64,000 nt of DNA, from positions 3,615,001-3,679,000 of the forward strand of contig NZ_CP110973.1 in the NCBI RefSeq assembly GCF_026248825.1, read 5' to 3'. Made by a program: the position numbers and the translations under genes. This document shows positions 25,920-34,444 of this stretch, in pieces. The notes under the pieces are model-generated. The model was not told the DNA's origin and searched no databases. It saw only the letters and a list, made by a program, of their open reading frames with translations. Source of the stretch: Larkinella insperata (GTDB lineage Bacteria; Bacteroidota; Bacteroidia; Cytophagales; Spirosomataceae). Position 1 is the first letter of the stretch. Each line of letters starts with the position of its first letter.

Positions 25920-27031
25920 ACCGCATCCGCTACATGGTGGAGAAGGAAATCCGGCAACTCCGCCGAAACCCCGTCTTGCTGCGAATCATGCTCGCGGCCC
26001 CGATCATGCAGTTGATTCTGCTGTCGTACGCGGCTAATTACGAGGTAAAAAACCTGAACATCGCCGTGGTGGATGGCGACCACACGACCTACGCGCAGCG
26101 GCTCGTCAGCAAATTCCGGTACCTGACCAATTTCAACATGACGGGGTATCTGGCGAATGACAAACAGGCCCGCCAGGCGCTGCTGGCGGGCAACGCCGAT
26201 CTGGTTTTGGTCATTCCGCCCCATTTTGAGCGCGATCTCGAAAAAGAAGGAAGTGCCGCCGTGCAGTTGCTGCTCAACGCCATCGACGGTTCGAAAGCCG
26301 GGATTGCCAACGGCTACGCAACGGCCATCATCCGGGATTTCAACGCCGACATTCTGGCCGAAACCCGGTCCGTGACGCCGGGAGCGATTCAGACGCTGAA
26401 CATTGAGAACCAATACTGGTACAACCCCCGGCTGGAATACAAAACCTTCATGGTGCCGGGCGTTTTGTTTGAACTGCTCCTGCTGGTCGGTGGGCTGGTG
26501 TCGGCCCTGAACCTGGTGCGGGAAAAGGAAATCGGGACGATGGAACAACTGAACGTAACGCCCATCCGCAAGCACGAATTTATTCTGGGTAAATCCATTC
26601 CGTTTGTCCTGATCGGGTTGGTGCTGTTTACGGTCGGTTTGCTGATTGGTCGGTTTTTATTTCAAATTCCGATGGAAGGCAGCATCTTCCTGATGTATGT
26701 TTTTGCCCTGTTGTTTCTCATTCTGTGCGTGGGGCTGGGCCTGCTGATTTCGACGATGGCGGAAAACCAGCAACAGGCGTTGTTCGTCTCTTTTTTTCTG
26801 CTGGTGCTGTTCATTCTGCTCAGCGGGTTGTTTGCCGCCACCGAAAACATGCCGGACTGGGCGCAGTGGCTGAACGCCGTTAATCCGCTGAAATACATCA
26901 TTGAAGTCGGCCGAAACGTCATGCTCAAAGGCAGTACCTTCGCGGACGTCAGCCGTCAGTTTTTAACGCTGGCGGGCATGGCCTTCGGGCTGCTGGCCCT
27001 GGCGTCGTGGCGGTATCGAAAGACGGTGTGA
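25916..27031 (+). CDS. ABC-2 type permease 2 (YbhR/YbhS-like)
   Basis: A 371-residue paralogue of the preceding permease with the same layout: basic start, first helix (PVLLRIMLAAPIMQLILLSYA), periplasmic domain, then five helices with the REKEIGTMEQLNVTPIRKHEFILGK coupling segment and KYIIEVGRNVMLKG. I start it at ATG 25916, which overlaps the stop of permease 1 (ATGA) and gives a normal N-terminus; the frame from 25835 would overlap that gene by 85 bases. It closes the exporter operon. Confidence 0.94.
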   Translation: MNRIRYMVEKEIRQLRRNPVLLRIMLAAPIMQLILLSYAANYEVKNLNIAVVDGDHTTYAQRLVSKFRYLTNFNMTGYLANDKQARQALLAGNADLVLVIPPHFERDLEKEGSAAVQLLLNAIDGSKAGIANGYATAIIRDFNADILAETRSVTPGAIQTLNIENQYWYNPRLEYKTFMVPGVLFELLLLVGGLVSALNLVREKEIGTMEQLNVTPIRKHEFILGKSIPFVLIGLVLFTVGLLIGRFLFQIPMEGSIFLMYVFALLFLILCVGLGLLISTMAENQQQALFVSFFLLVLFILLSGLFAATENMPDWAQWLNAVNPLKYIIEVGRNVMLKGSTFADVSRQFLTLAGMAFGLLALASWRYRKTV

Positions 27032-27038
27032 GTCCGGA

Positions 27039-27132
27039 AGTTGTTTCGCGGAGGTAAGCGGAGAAGAACGGGGCTTGGCGGAGTTTTCTCGGCTTAACTC
27101 GATTGAACTTGGCTTACCTCCGCGAAACAACT
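27039..27132. repeat. 21-bp inverted repeat flanking a 52-base spacer
   Basis: The arms 27039-27059 and 27112-27132 are perfectly complementary. The spacer contains further short complementary pieces (GAGTT 27081-27085 with AACTC 27096-27100) and repeated CGGAG words, so a larger branched structure could form. It sits between the exporter operon and the MFS gene, seven bases after the last permease stop; no T run follows. Role unknown. Confidence 0.7.
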
Positions 27133-27197
27133 CACACGACAAAGGTAGATAACCGGTGGCCCCTGCTTTCTATAGCAGAATTCTACTTCTTTGCATC

Positions 27198-28523
27198 ATG
27201 AATAAAGCCATTGGAAGATACCGCTGGACGATTTGCGGTCTGGTGTTTTTTGCCACCACCATCAATTACCTGGACCGGGTGGTCATCAGTTTGCTGAAAG
27301 GTGACCTGGAAAAAGATTTTAACTGGACGGAAACGGACTATGCCAATCTGGTGGTGGTTTTTCAATTGGCTTACGCATTCGGGATGCTGGGTGTCGGGCG
27401 GCTGGTTGACAAATTCGGTACCAAAATGGGCTATACGATTTCGCTGACGGCCTGGAGTATCGTGGGCGTCCTAACGGCTTTTGCCAAAACAACGTTCGGT
27501 TTCGGCGTGGCCCGGGCCGCGCTGGGGTTGAGCGAAGCCGGTAATTTTCCGTCGGCCATCAAAACCATCGCCGAGTGGTTTCCCAAAAAAGAACGCGCGT
27601 TGGCGACCGGCATTTTCAACTCGGGAACCAACGTCGGGGCCATTCTCGCTCCGCTCACGGTTCCGTTCATCGCGGAGTTCTGGGGCTGGCAGTGGGCCTT
27701 CATCCTGACGGGGGCCACCGGTTTTATCTGGCTGGTGCTGTGGCTCACGATGTACGATACGCCCGAACGGCATAAAAACGTAACGCCGGAAGAACTCGCC
27801 TACATCAACAGCGACCAGGACGAGCAGGTAGTTGAAGAAACCACTAACGAAAAAGTCTCCTGGTTCAAACTGCTGACGTTTCGCCAAACCTGGGCCTTTG
27901 TGCTCGGCAAAATGCTGACTGACCCCATCTGGTGGTTTTACCTGTTCTGGCTGCCGGCCTTCCTGAAAGCCGAATACGGTCTTGGCGGGATGGAAGCGGC
28001 TGTGCCGGTGGCTATCGTTTACACCATTGCCAGCGTGGGCAGTGTTTTCGGGGGGTGGCTCCCGCTGAATTTTATCCGTAACGGAATGCCAGTGTTCCGC
28101 GCCCGGAAAACGGCTATGCTGATTTATGCCGTCTGTGCGGTGCCCGTTATTTTCGCGCAGTACCTCGGTAGCATGGGCCTGTGGCTGGCTATTTTGAGCA
28201 TTGGTCTGGCCACATCAGCGCACCAGGCCTGGAGCGCTAACATCTTCACAACGGTTTCGGATATGTTTCCCAAGAAAGCCGTGGGCTCCGTTACCGGCAT
28301 CGGCGGCATGGCGGGCGGTTTGGGCGGGATGGCCATTTCGTCACTGGCCGGTAAGCTGTTCGACCATTACAAGGCGCTGGGCCACATCGAAACCGGTTAT
28401 TACATCATGTTCCTGATCTGCGGTTTTGGGTACTTGCTGGCCTGGACGGTTATGCACCTGCTCGTTCCGAAACACAGAATGGTGGAACTTTCAAATTCGA
28501 AAGAGCCCGTAAAAGTTGCCTGA
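27198..28523 (+). CDS. MFS transporter, hexuronate (ExuT)-like
   Basis: A 441-residue major facilitator protein with about twelve helices, of the anion:cation symporter branch that includes the hexuronate transporter ExuT. Typical stretches are FFATTINYLDRVVISLL in helix 1, GRLVDKFGTKMGY in the 2-3 loop, ARAALGLSEAGNFPSAIKTIAEWFPKKERALATGIFNSGTNVGAI in helices 4-5 and ITSVFGGWLP-type motifs in the second half. Uptake of galacturonate fits the GH105 upstream and the pectin-directed enzymes downstream, but the substrate is inferred. Start at ATG 27198 rather than 27156, which would add 14 residues with no family match. Confidence 0.9.
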   Translation: MNKAIGRYRWTICGLVFFATTINYLDRVVISLLKGDLEKDFNWTETDYANLVVVFQLAYAFGMLGVGRLVDKFGTKMGYTISLTAWSIVGVLTAFAKTTFGFGVARAALGLSEAGNFPSAIKTIAEWFPKKERALATGIFNSGTNVGAILAPLTVPFIAEFWGWQWAFILTGATGFIWLVLWLTMYDTPERHKNVTPEELAYINSDQDEQVVEETTNEKVSWFKLLTFRQTWAFVLGKMLTDPIWWFYLFWLPAFLKAEYGLGGMEAAVPVAIVYTIASVGSVFGGWLPLNFIRNGMPVFRARKTAMLIYAVCAVPVIFAQYLGSMGLWLAILSIGLATSAHQAWSANIFTTVSDMFPKKAVGSVTGIGGMAGGLGGMAISSLAGKLFDHYKALGHIETGYYIMFLICGFGYLLAWTVMHLLVPKHRMVELSNSKEPVKVA

Positions 28524-28534
28524 TTATTCAACGT

Positions 28535-28572
28535 ACAATTGCCCGCTGTTGCTTGCAACAGCGGGCAATTGT
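28535..28572. repeat. 18-bp perfect palindrome between the MFS and GH39 genes
   Basis: The arms 28535-28552 and 28555-28572 are perfectly complementary with only two bases between them. It lies 11 bases after the MFS stop. There is no following T run. A very stable hairpin in the RNA, or a cruciform or protein site in the DNA, would be possible. Confidence 0.8.
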
Positions 28573-28609
28573 CTATTCTAACGGTTCGGTTTTGCTCCTG
28601 AAGCTTGGT

Positions 28610-31021
28610 ATGAAACGTTTCTTTTGCCTCTTTTTTGGCTTACTAGCCAGCGGGTTATCGGGTGCTGATGCGCAGATTGTCCGGAAACCCATTCCCGATA
28701 AACTGGTGGTGTTGACCTTCGACGATGCCAGCGTAACCCAGGCAACGGTCGTGGCGCCCACCCTGAAAAAATACGGTTTTGGGGCTACTTTTTACGTCTG
28801 CGAATTTCCGCCGGATTTTGCCGACAAAAAGAAATACATGAGCTGGGAGCAAATCCGGGAACTGGACCGGATGGGTTTCGAAGTGGCCAACCACACGCTG
28901 ACGCACAGCAATGTGGCCCGGCTGACGCCCCAGCAGTTTACCGCTCAACTGGATTCGCTCGAAGCCCGATGCAAAACCCACGGCATCAACCGCCCGCTGA
29001 CGACCTTTGCCTATCCCGGCTACGGAACCAATCCGGATGCGTTCGCGGTACTGGAAAAAAAAGCCTACCAGTTTGCCCGCGTGGGCGGGGCGCGGCCCTA
29101 CGATCCGAAAACCGATTACCCGTACCTGATTCCGAGTTACAGCACCACTGAGCCGAATAATTCCGACAAAGAGCGGATTTTTAACGCCTTTCAGGAAGCG
29201 AAGAACGGCAAGATTGTCGTCATCACGATGCACGGGGTGCCCGACTACGCGCACGATTGGGTGACCACGCCCCCGGCCATTTTCGAAGACTACATGAAGT
29301 ACCTGCACGACAATCAGTACACGGTCATTGCCCTGCGGGATCTGGAGCAGTACGTCGATTACAAGGAAGCCCTCCGGACCGTTCCGGCCCCGTTGCCGCC
29401 GGTTTCCATTCGCGTGGATTTAGACAAACAGAAAGGCCGCATGGACCCGATCTGGGCGTGGTTTGGCTACGACGAGCCGAATTACACTTACATGAAGGAC
29501 GGCAAAAAACTGCTGTCCGAGTTGTCGGCTCTGAGTCCGGTGCCGGTGTACGTCCGGGCGCACAGCCTGCTGGTGACCGGTGACGGCAAACCGGCCCTCA
29601 AATGGGGCTCGACCAACGTGTATACGGAAGACGCCAAGGGCAAACCGGTGTACGACTGGACGATTGTTGACAAGATTTTTGACACCTACATCGAACGGAA
29701 AATGAAGCCGATGGCGCAGATCGGTTTTATGCCCGAAGCCTTGTCGTCCAAACCGCAACCGTACCGGCACGACTGGCAGCCCGGTCAGCCCTACGACAAG
29801 ATTTATACGGGCTGGCGGTATCCGCCCAAAGACTACGAAAAGTGGGCCGAACTGATCTACCAATGGGTCAACCATTCCGTAAAACGCTACGGCAAAAAGG
29901 AGGTCGAGAGCTGGTACTGGGAGCTCTGGAACGAACCGGATAGTCCGTACTGGGGCGGCACCGTCGACGAATACAACAAGCTCTACGATTATTCGGTGGA
30001 TGCGGTCCGGCGGGCCTTGCCGACGGCCAAAGTGGGCGGTCCGCACGTGACGGGGCCGCAGGGCAAGCGGGGGGCAACCTTTCTGAAAGCGTTTCTGGAT
30101 CACTGCCAAAAGGGAAAAAATTACGTGACCGGCAAAACCGGCACCCCGCTCGACTTCGTGGCCTTCCACGCCAAGGGCGCCCCCCGGCTGGTCGACGGCC
30201 ACGTCCGGATGAACCTGGGCACGCAGCTGCGCGATATTTCGCACGGTTTTCAGATTGTGGCTTCGTATCCCGAATTCAGTAAATTGCCGATCATCATTGG
30301 CGAGTCGGACCCGGAAGGCTGCGCGGCCTGTGGCATGAAAACCAACCCCGAAAACGCCTACCGCAATGGCACGCTGTATTCGAGCTACACGGCGGCCGCG
30401 TTTGCCCGCAAGTACGACCTGGCCGACCAGCATCAGGTGAATCTGAAAGGGGCGGTTTCGTGGTCGTTCGAGTTTGAAGACCAGCCCTGGTTCTACGGGT
30501 TCCGGGATCTGGCAACGAACGGCGTCGATAAACCGGTGCTGAATGTGTTTCGGATGTACGGCATGATGCGGGGAAAACGGGTGGAAGTGACGGGCAACAT
30601 GGCCTACCAGGTCGCAGCGATTCGGGACTCCAGCGTGCGCCGGGCGGCTCCGGACGTAAACGCGCTGGCGGCCCGGGATACGGCGTCCAACACCGCCACC
30701 GTCATGATCTGGAATTACCACGACGACAACGTTCCGGCCCCGGTTTCGCCGGTCGATCTGACGATCAAAGGAGTACCGGCCAAACAGGTGTTGGTCACGC
30801 AGTACCGCATTGATGACGAACACAGCAACTCGTATGCCGTCTGGCAGAAAATGGGTTCGCCCCAGCAACCGACGCCCGATCAGGTAAAACAACTTGAAAA
30901 AGCCGGTCAACTGGCGCAGTACGGTTCGCCCGTCCGGACGGATGTCGCGGCCAACGGTGAAGTTAAACTGAACACGGTTTTGCCCCGCCAGGCCGTTGCT
31001 TTATTTAAATTGACGTGGTAA
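28610..31021 (+). CDS. Fusion of a polysaccharide deacetylase (CE4/NodB) and a GH39 glycosidase
   Basis: An 803-residue exported protein (signal peptide ending at GADAQ). Residues 25-265 form a NodB/CE4 deacetylase: TFDD at 36-39, metal-binding NHTLTH at 94-99, then FAYPGYG and VITMHG. Residues 270-800 form a GH39 (alpha/beta)8 domain with the acid/base Glu442 in ELWNEPD and the nucleophile Glu565 in IIGESD. Known GH39 activities include beta-xylosidase and alpha-L-iduronidase; CE4 enzymes remove acetyl groups from xylan, chitin or peptidoglycan. The fusion suggests a glycan that must be deacetylated before the GH39 can act. Start at ATG 28610; the frame from 28553 lacks a signal peptide. The GH106 gene follows 16 bases later. 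Confidence 0.88.
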   Translation: MKRFFCLFFGLLASGLSGADAQIVRKPIPDKLVVLTFDDASVTQATVVAPTLKKYGFGATFYVCEFPPDFADKKKYMSWEQIRELDRMGFEVANHTLTHSNVARLTPQQFTAQLDSLEARCKTHGINRPLTTFAYPGYGTNPDAFAVLEKKAYQFARVGGARPYDPKTDYPYLIPSYSTTEPNNSDKERIFNAFQEAKNGKIVVITMHGVPDYAHDWVTTPPAIFEDYMKYLHDNQYTVIALRDLEQYVDYKEALRTVPAPLPPVSIRVDLDKQKGRMDPIWAWFGYDEPNYTYMKDGKKLLSELSALSPVPVYVRAHSLLVTGDGKPALKWGSTNVYTEDAKGKPVYDWTIVDKIFDTYIERKMKPMAQIGFMPEALSSKPQPYRHDWQPGQPYDKIYTGWRYPPKDYEKWAELIYQWVNHSVKRYGKKEVESWYWELWNEPDSPYWGGTVDEYNKLYDYSVDAVRRALPTAKVGGPHVTGPQGKRGATFLKAFLDHCQKGKNYVTGKTGTPLDFVAFHAKGAPRLVDGHVRMNLGTQLRDISHGFQIVASYPEFSKLPIIIGESDPEGCAACGMKTNPENAYRNGTLYSSYTAAAFARKYDLADQHQVNLKGAVSWSFEFEDQPWFYGFRDLATNGVDKPVLNVFRMYGMMRGKRVEVTGNMAYQVAAIRDSSVRRAAPDVNALAARDTASNTATVMIWNYHDDNVPAPVSPVDLTIKGVPAKQVLVTQYRIDDEHSNSYAVWQKMGSPQQPTPDQVKQLEKAGQLAQYGSPVRTDVAANGEVKLNTVLPRQAVALFKLTW

Positions 31022-31037
31022 TTGTCCATCTCTCTGT

Positions 31038-33863
31038 ATGAAGCTCAAAAAACTTCTTCTTCTCCTTTTTCTAAGCAATTCTTTGTTGGCCCAACCCCGC
31101 TGGCCGACAATCACGCAGCAGACCAAACCGTGGACGCGCTGGTGGTGGATGGGCAGCGCCGTTAATCAAAAAGACCTGACAATTTTGTTAGATCAATACA
31201 AAAAAGCCGGGTTGGGGGGCGTCGAAATTACACCCATTTACGGCGTGAAAGGCGAGGAACGGAATTTCATCAACTTCCTGTCGCCGAAGTGGATGACGAT
31301 GCTCGACCACACCCTGAAAGAAGCCAGCCGGCTCGGCATGGGCGTCGATCTGGCGCAGGCGTCGGGCTGGCCCTTTGGCGGGCCGTGGGTAAGTCCGGCG
31401 GATGCCTGCAAGTATGTCGCTTACAAAACCTATAGCCTCAGAAGCGGAGAAAAGCTGGCGGAACCCGTTACCTACCTTCAGCAGCCGCTGGTCCGGACGG
31501 TGGGCGAGAAAATCGACATCAAGCAACTGGTGGAACCGATTGCCAAAAATCCGAACCTGCAACGGCACGCGTTCGATCAGGTCCGGTTTGAAAAGCCGTT
31601 GCCGCTGCAAACCCTGATGGCCTATTCCGACAAAGGGCAAACCGTTGATCTGACGGCGAAAGTCGACAGCAAAGGCGCGCTGAACTGGACGGCACCGGAA
31701 GGGCGCTGGACCTTGTACGCGGTTTTTCAGGGCTGGCACGGCAAGATGGTTGAGCGGGCCGGACCGGGGGGCGAAGGCGACGTGATCGACCATTTTTCCA
31801 AAACCGCCACGCAGCATTACCTGCAAAAATTCGATGAAGCCTTTAAAGGGCACGACCTGAAAACGCTGCGGGCGTTTTTCAACGATTCCTACGAGGTAGA
31901 CGATGCGCAGGGCGAAGGCAACTGGACCCCGGCCTTGTTCGAGGAGTTTAAGAAACGCCACGGCTACGACCTGCGCAACCACCTGGCGGCCTTGTTTGGC
32001 AAAGATTCGGAGGAGAAGAACGGGCGTATCCTGACCGATTACCGATCCACTATCTCGGAACTGCTGCTGGAAAATTACACCAAAACCTGGAGCGAATGGG
32101 CCAAAACAAAGGGCAAAATCATCCGCAATCAGGCGCACGGTTCGCCCGCCAACATCCTGGATCTGTACGCCATCACCGACATTCCGGAAATTGAAGGCAC
32201 GGAGATTCTCAGAATCAAATTTGCCTCGTCGGCGGCCAACGTGACCGGCAAAAAACTCACCTCGTCCGAATCGGCGACCTGGGACAACGAGCATTTTCTG
32301 TCGAAGCTGAGCGACATCAAAAAAGACATGGACCGGTTTCTGCTCGGCGGGGTAAACCACACGTTCTATCACGGCACCAATTATTCCCCGCAGAATGCTC
32401 CCTGGCCCGGCTGGCTGTTTTATGCCGCCGTCCATTTCAATCCCAACAATACGTTCTGGACCGATTTCGGCAAACTGAACCAGTACGTAGCCCGCTGTCA
32501 GTCGTTTTTGCAGGCCGGAAAACCAAACAACGATGTGCTGGTCTATCTGCCGATTTACGATTCGTTCACGCGGCCCGGCAAGGTGTTACTGCAACACTAC
32601 GACGGCATCGACCACGGTTTCAAAGGCTTGCCGGTGGAAGAACACGCCGAAACGCTCTGGAAAAAAGGCTACGGATTTGATTTCATCTCGGACAAACAAC
32701 TCCTGAACGTCACGTCGGCCAACGGAAAGTTGCAAACCGGGGGTGTTGCCTACCAGACGGTGCTGGTGCCCGAAGCCCGCTACATGCCGGGGGGCACCTT
32801 CCAGCAACTGATCAAACTGGCGCAGAACGGTGCAACGGTCGTGTTTGTTAATAACTTGCCCGAAGACGTACCCGGTTTCGGAAATCTGGAAAACCGGCGG
32901 GCTGCGTTTAAAAAGCTGGTAAGCCAACTCAAGTTTGTTGATAGCAAAGGCGTCCGGAAGGCAACAGTTGGCAAAGGCGCTTTTCTGGTGGCTAGAAATG
33001 CCGATGCGCTGCTGGTGTCTGCGGGCGTCAGGCGCGAGAAAATGGTGGATGCCGGTCTGCAACTGGTGCGCCGGAGTCACGCCAACGGAAAGTATTATTT
33101 CATCGCCAACTGGGGTGAGAAAGCCGTCGATGGCTGGTTTCCGCTGAGTACGGCGGCCAAATCCGTGGCGCTCTACAATCCGATGACCGAAAAGCTGGGC
33201 GTGGCCCAGTTCCGAACCACAACCGAGGGCGGAAGTGAGGTTTACCTGCAACTGGCACCCGGCGAATCCTGCATCCTGGAGACGTCTAATGCCGTCGCTA
33301 GCGGTCCGGCCTATGCCTACTGGAAACCGGCGGGGTCGGCGCAGCCCATCAGGGGCAAATGGACCATCACTTTTCTGTCGGGTGGGCCGCAGTTGCCCTC
33401 TAAAAAAGAAACCGAAAGCCTGGGTTCGTGGACCGATCTGGACGGCGATTACGTGAAAAGCTTTTCGGGGACGGCGTCTTACACCATCTCCTTTCCGAAG
33501 CCGGAGGGCACCGGCGCGGGCTGGATGCTGACGCTGGGCAAGGTGGCCGAAAGCGCCCGCGTCCGGCTGAATGGCAACGAAATCGGCACCCTGATCGGAC
33601 CGACCTACCAGCTTTTCATTCCTAAAGATCAACTCAAAGCGACCAACGAACTAACGGTTTTTGTCTCCAATAGCATGGCGAACCGGATTGCAGAGCTGGA
33701 CCGGGAACGCATTAACTGGAAGAAGTTTTACAACATCAACATGTCGGCCCGGCTGCGGGAAAACCGGGGGGCGGACGGAAACTTCACCGCTGAAAAATGG
33801 AAACCGCGCGAATCCGGTTTGATGGGTCCCGTCACCCTGACGCCGGTGGTGTCGGCCAAATAA
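31038..33863 (+). CDS. GH106-family alpha-L-rhamnosidase
   Basis: A 941-residue exported enzyme (signal peptide ending near LLAQ, residue 19) of family GH106, which removes terminal alpha-L-rhamnose from rhamnogalacturonan and related glycans. The N-terminal hallmark TRWWWMGSAVN and the QASGWPFGGPWVSP block are diagnostic; a carbohydrate-binding beta-sandwich closes the protein (residues 800-935, GKVAESARVRLNGNEIGTLIGPTY). Length is normal for the family. It lies between the GH39 fusion and the L-rhamnose mutarotase gene, which supports rhamnose as the released sugar. Confidence 0.93.
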   Translation: MKLKKLLLLLFLSNSLLAQPRWPTITQQTKPWTRWWWMGSAVNQKDLTILLDQYKKAGLGGVEITPIYGVKGEERNFINFLSPKWMTMLDHTLKEASRLGMGVDLAQASGWPFGGPWVSPADACKYVAYKTYSLRSGEKLAEPVTYLQQPLVRTVGEKIDIKQLVEPIAKNPNLQRHAFDQVRFEKPLPLQTLMAYSDKGQTVDLTAKVDSKGALNWTAPEGRWTLYAVFQGWHGKMVERAGPGGEGDVIDHFSKTATQHYLQKFDEAFKGHDLKTLRAFFNDSYEVDDAQGEGNWTPALFEEFKKRHGYDLRNHLAALFGKDSEEKNGRILTDYRSTISELLLENYTKTWSEWAKTKGKIIRNQAHGSPANILDLYAITDIPEIEGTEILRIKFASSAANVTGKKLTSSESATWDNEHFLSKLSDIKKDMDRFLLGGVNHTFYHGTNYSPQNAPWPGWLFYAAVHFNPNNTFWTDFGKLNQYVARCQSFLQAGKPNNDVLVYLPIYDSFTRPGKVLLQHYDGIDHGFKGLPVEEHAETLWKKGYGFDFISDKQLLNVTSANGKLQTGGVAYQTVLVPEARYMPGGTFQQLIKLAQNGATVVFVNNLPEDVPGFGNLENRRAAFKKLVSQLKFVDSKGVRKATVGKGAFLVARNADALLVSAGVRREKMVDAGLQLVRRSHANGKYYFIANWGEKAVDGWFPLSTAAKSVALYNPMTEKLGVAQFRTTTEGGSEVYLQLAPGESCILETSNAVASGPAYAYWKPAGSAQPIRGKWTITFLSGGPQLPSKKETESLGSWTDLDGDYVKSFSGTASYTISFPKPEGTGAGWMLTLGKVAESARVRLNGNEIGTLIGPTYQLFIPKDQLKATNELTVFVSNSMANRIAELDRERINWKKFYNINMSARLRENRGADGNFTAEKWKPRESGLMGPVTLTPVVSAK

Positions 33864-33896
33864 CGTTTTGACGCCTTTCTCTAAACCCAACTCCCA

Positions 33897-34211
33897 ATGC
33901 AGGAAATTGCTTTTACGATGCAGCTCAAACCCGGTGTGGAAGCCGAGTACCAACGCCGTCACGACGAAATCTGGCCGGAACTGTCGCAGGCGCTGACCGA
34001 AGCGGGCATCCGGGATTACTCCATCTTTCTCGACCGGTCGAGCGGTACCCTGTTTGCCGTGCAGAAGCGGGAAGACAACCACACCGCCGATCAGTTGCCG
34101 GGTCGGGCGATTATGAAAAAATGGTGGGCGTACATGGCCGATTTGATGGACACAAACGCCGACAATTCACCGGTAGCCAAGCCGTTGGAGCGGGTGTTCC
34201 ATATGGAGTAA
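33897..34211 (+). CDS. rhaM: L-rhamnose mutarotase
   Basis: A 104-residue ferredoxin-like protein of the RhaM (YiiL) family that interconverts the alpha and beta anomers of L-rhamnose. Family features are the opening FTMQLKPGVEAEYQRRHDEIWPEL with the conserved His22, the IRDYSIFLD strand, and the C-terminal MKKWWAYMADLMDTN block. Cytoplasmic, no signal peptide. It directly follows the alpha-L-rhamnosidase and precedes a terminator, so it probably ends that transcript. The remaining rhamnose catabolic genes (isomerase, kinase, aldolase) are not in the window. Confidence 0.95.
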   Translation: MQEIAFTMQLKPGVEAEYQRRHDEIWPELSQALTEAGIRDYSIFLDRSSGTLFAVQKREDNHTADQLPGRAIMKKWWAYMADLMDTNADNSPVAKPLERVFHME

Positions 34212-34242
34212 CCATGCGGAGATTTATTGGTGAAAAAAGCAG

Positions 34243-34272
34243 AAAGACTGGTCGGAAGGCTAGTCTTTTTTT
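34243..34272 (+). terminator. Terminator after rhaM
   Basis: An 11-bp stem with two wobble pairs (starting AAAGACT, ending AGTCTTT) and a GGAA loop, running into seven T, 32 bases after the rhaM stop. Confidence 0.85.
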
Positions 34273-34444
34273 GTGCGCTGGGCGTACTAGGGAAGCGGCT
34301 GACAGTCAGGTCTTAAAAAAGAAAATATAGCGTGCTAATTTTTAAAATTATTGAAAAAGTATTTATACATTACCCCTTATGTCACAGTGAAGTGACCAAA
34401 CCCCTTTTTCGGCCTATTTAAAGAAACATTTACTAAACCCTTTT

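Noticed and set aside
29420..30910. Minus-strand open frame of 496 codons opposite the GH39 domain
   Set aside because: Shadow of the fusion gene, whose catalytic residues are all in the plus-strand frame.
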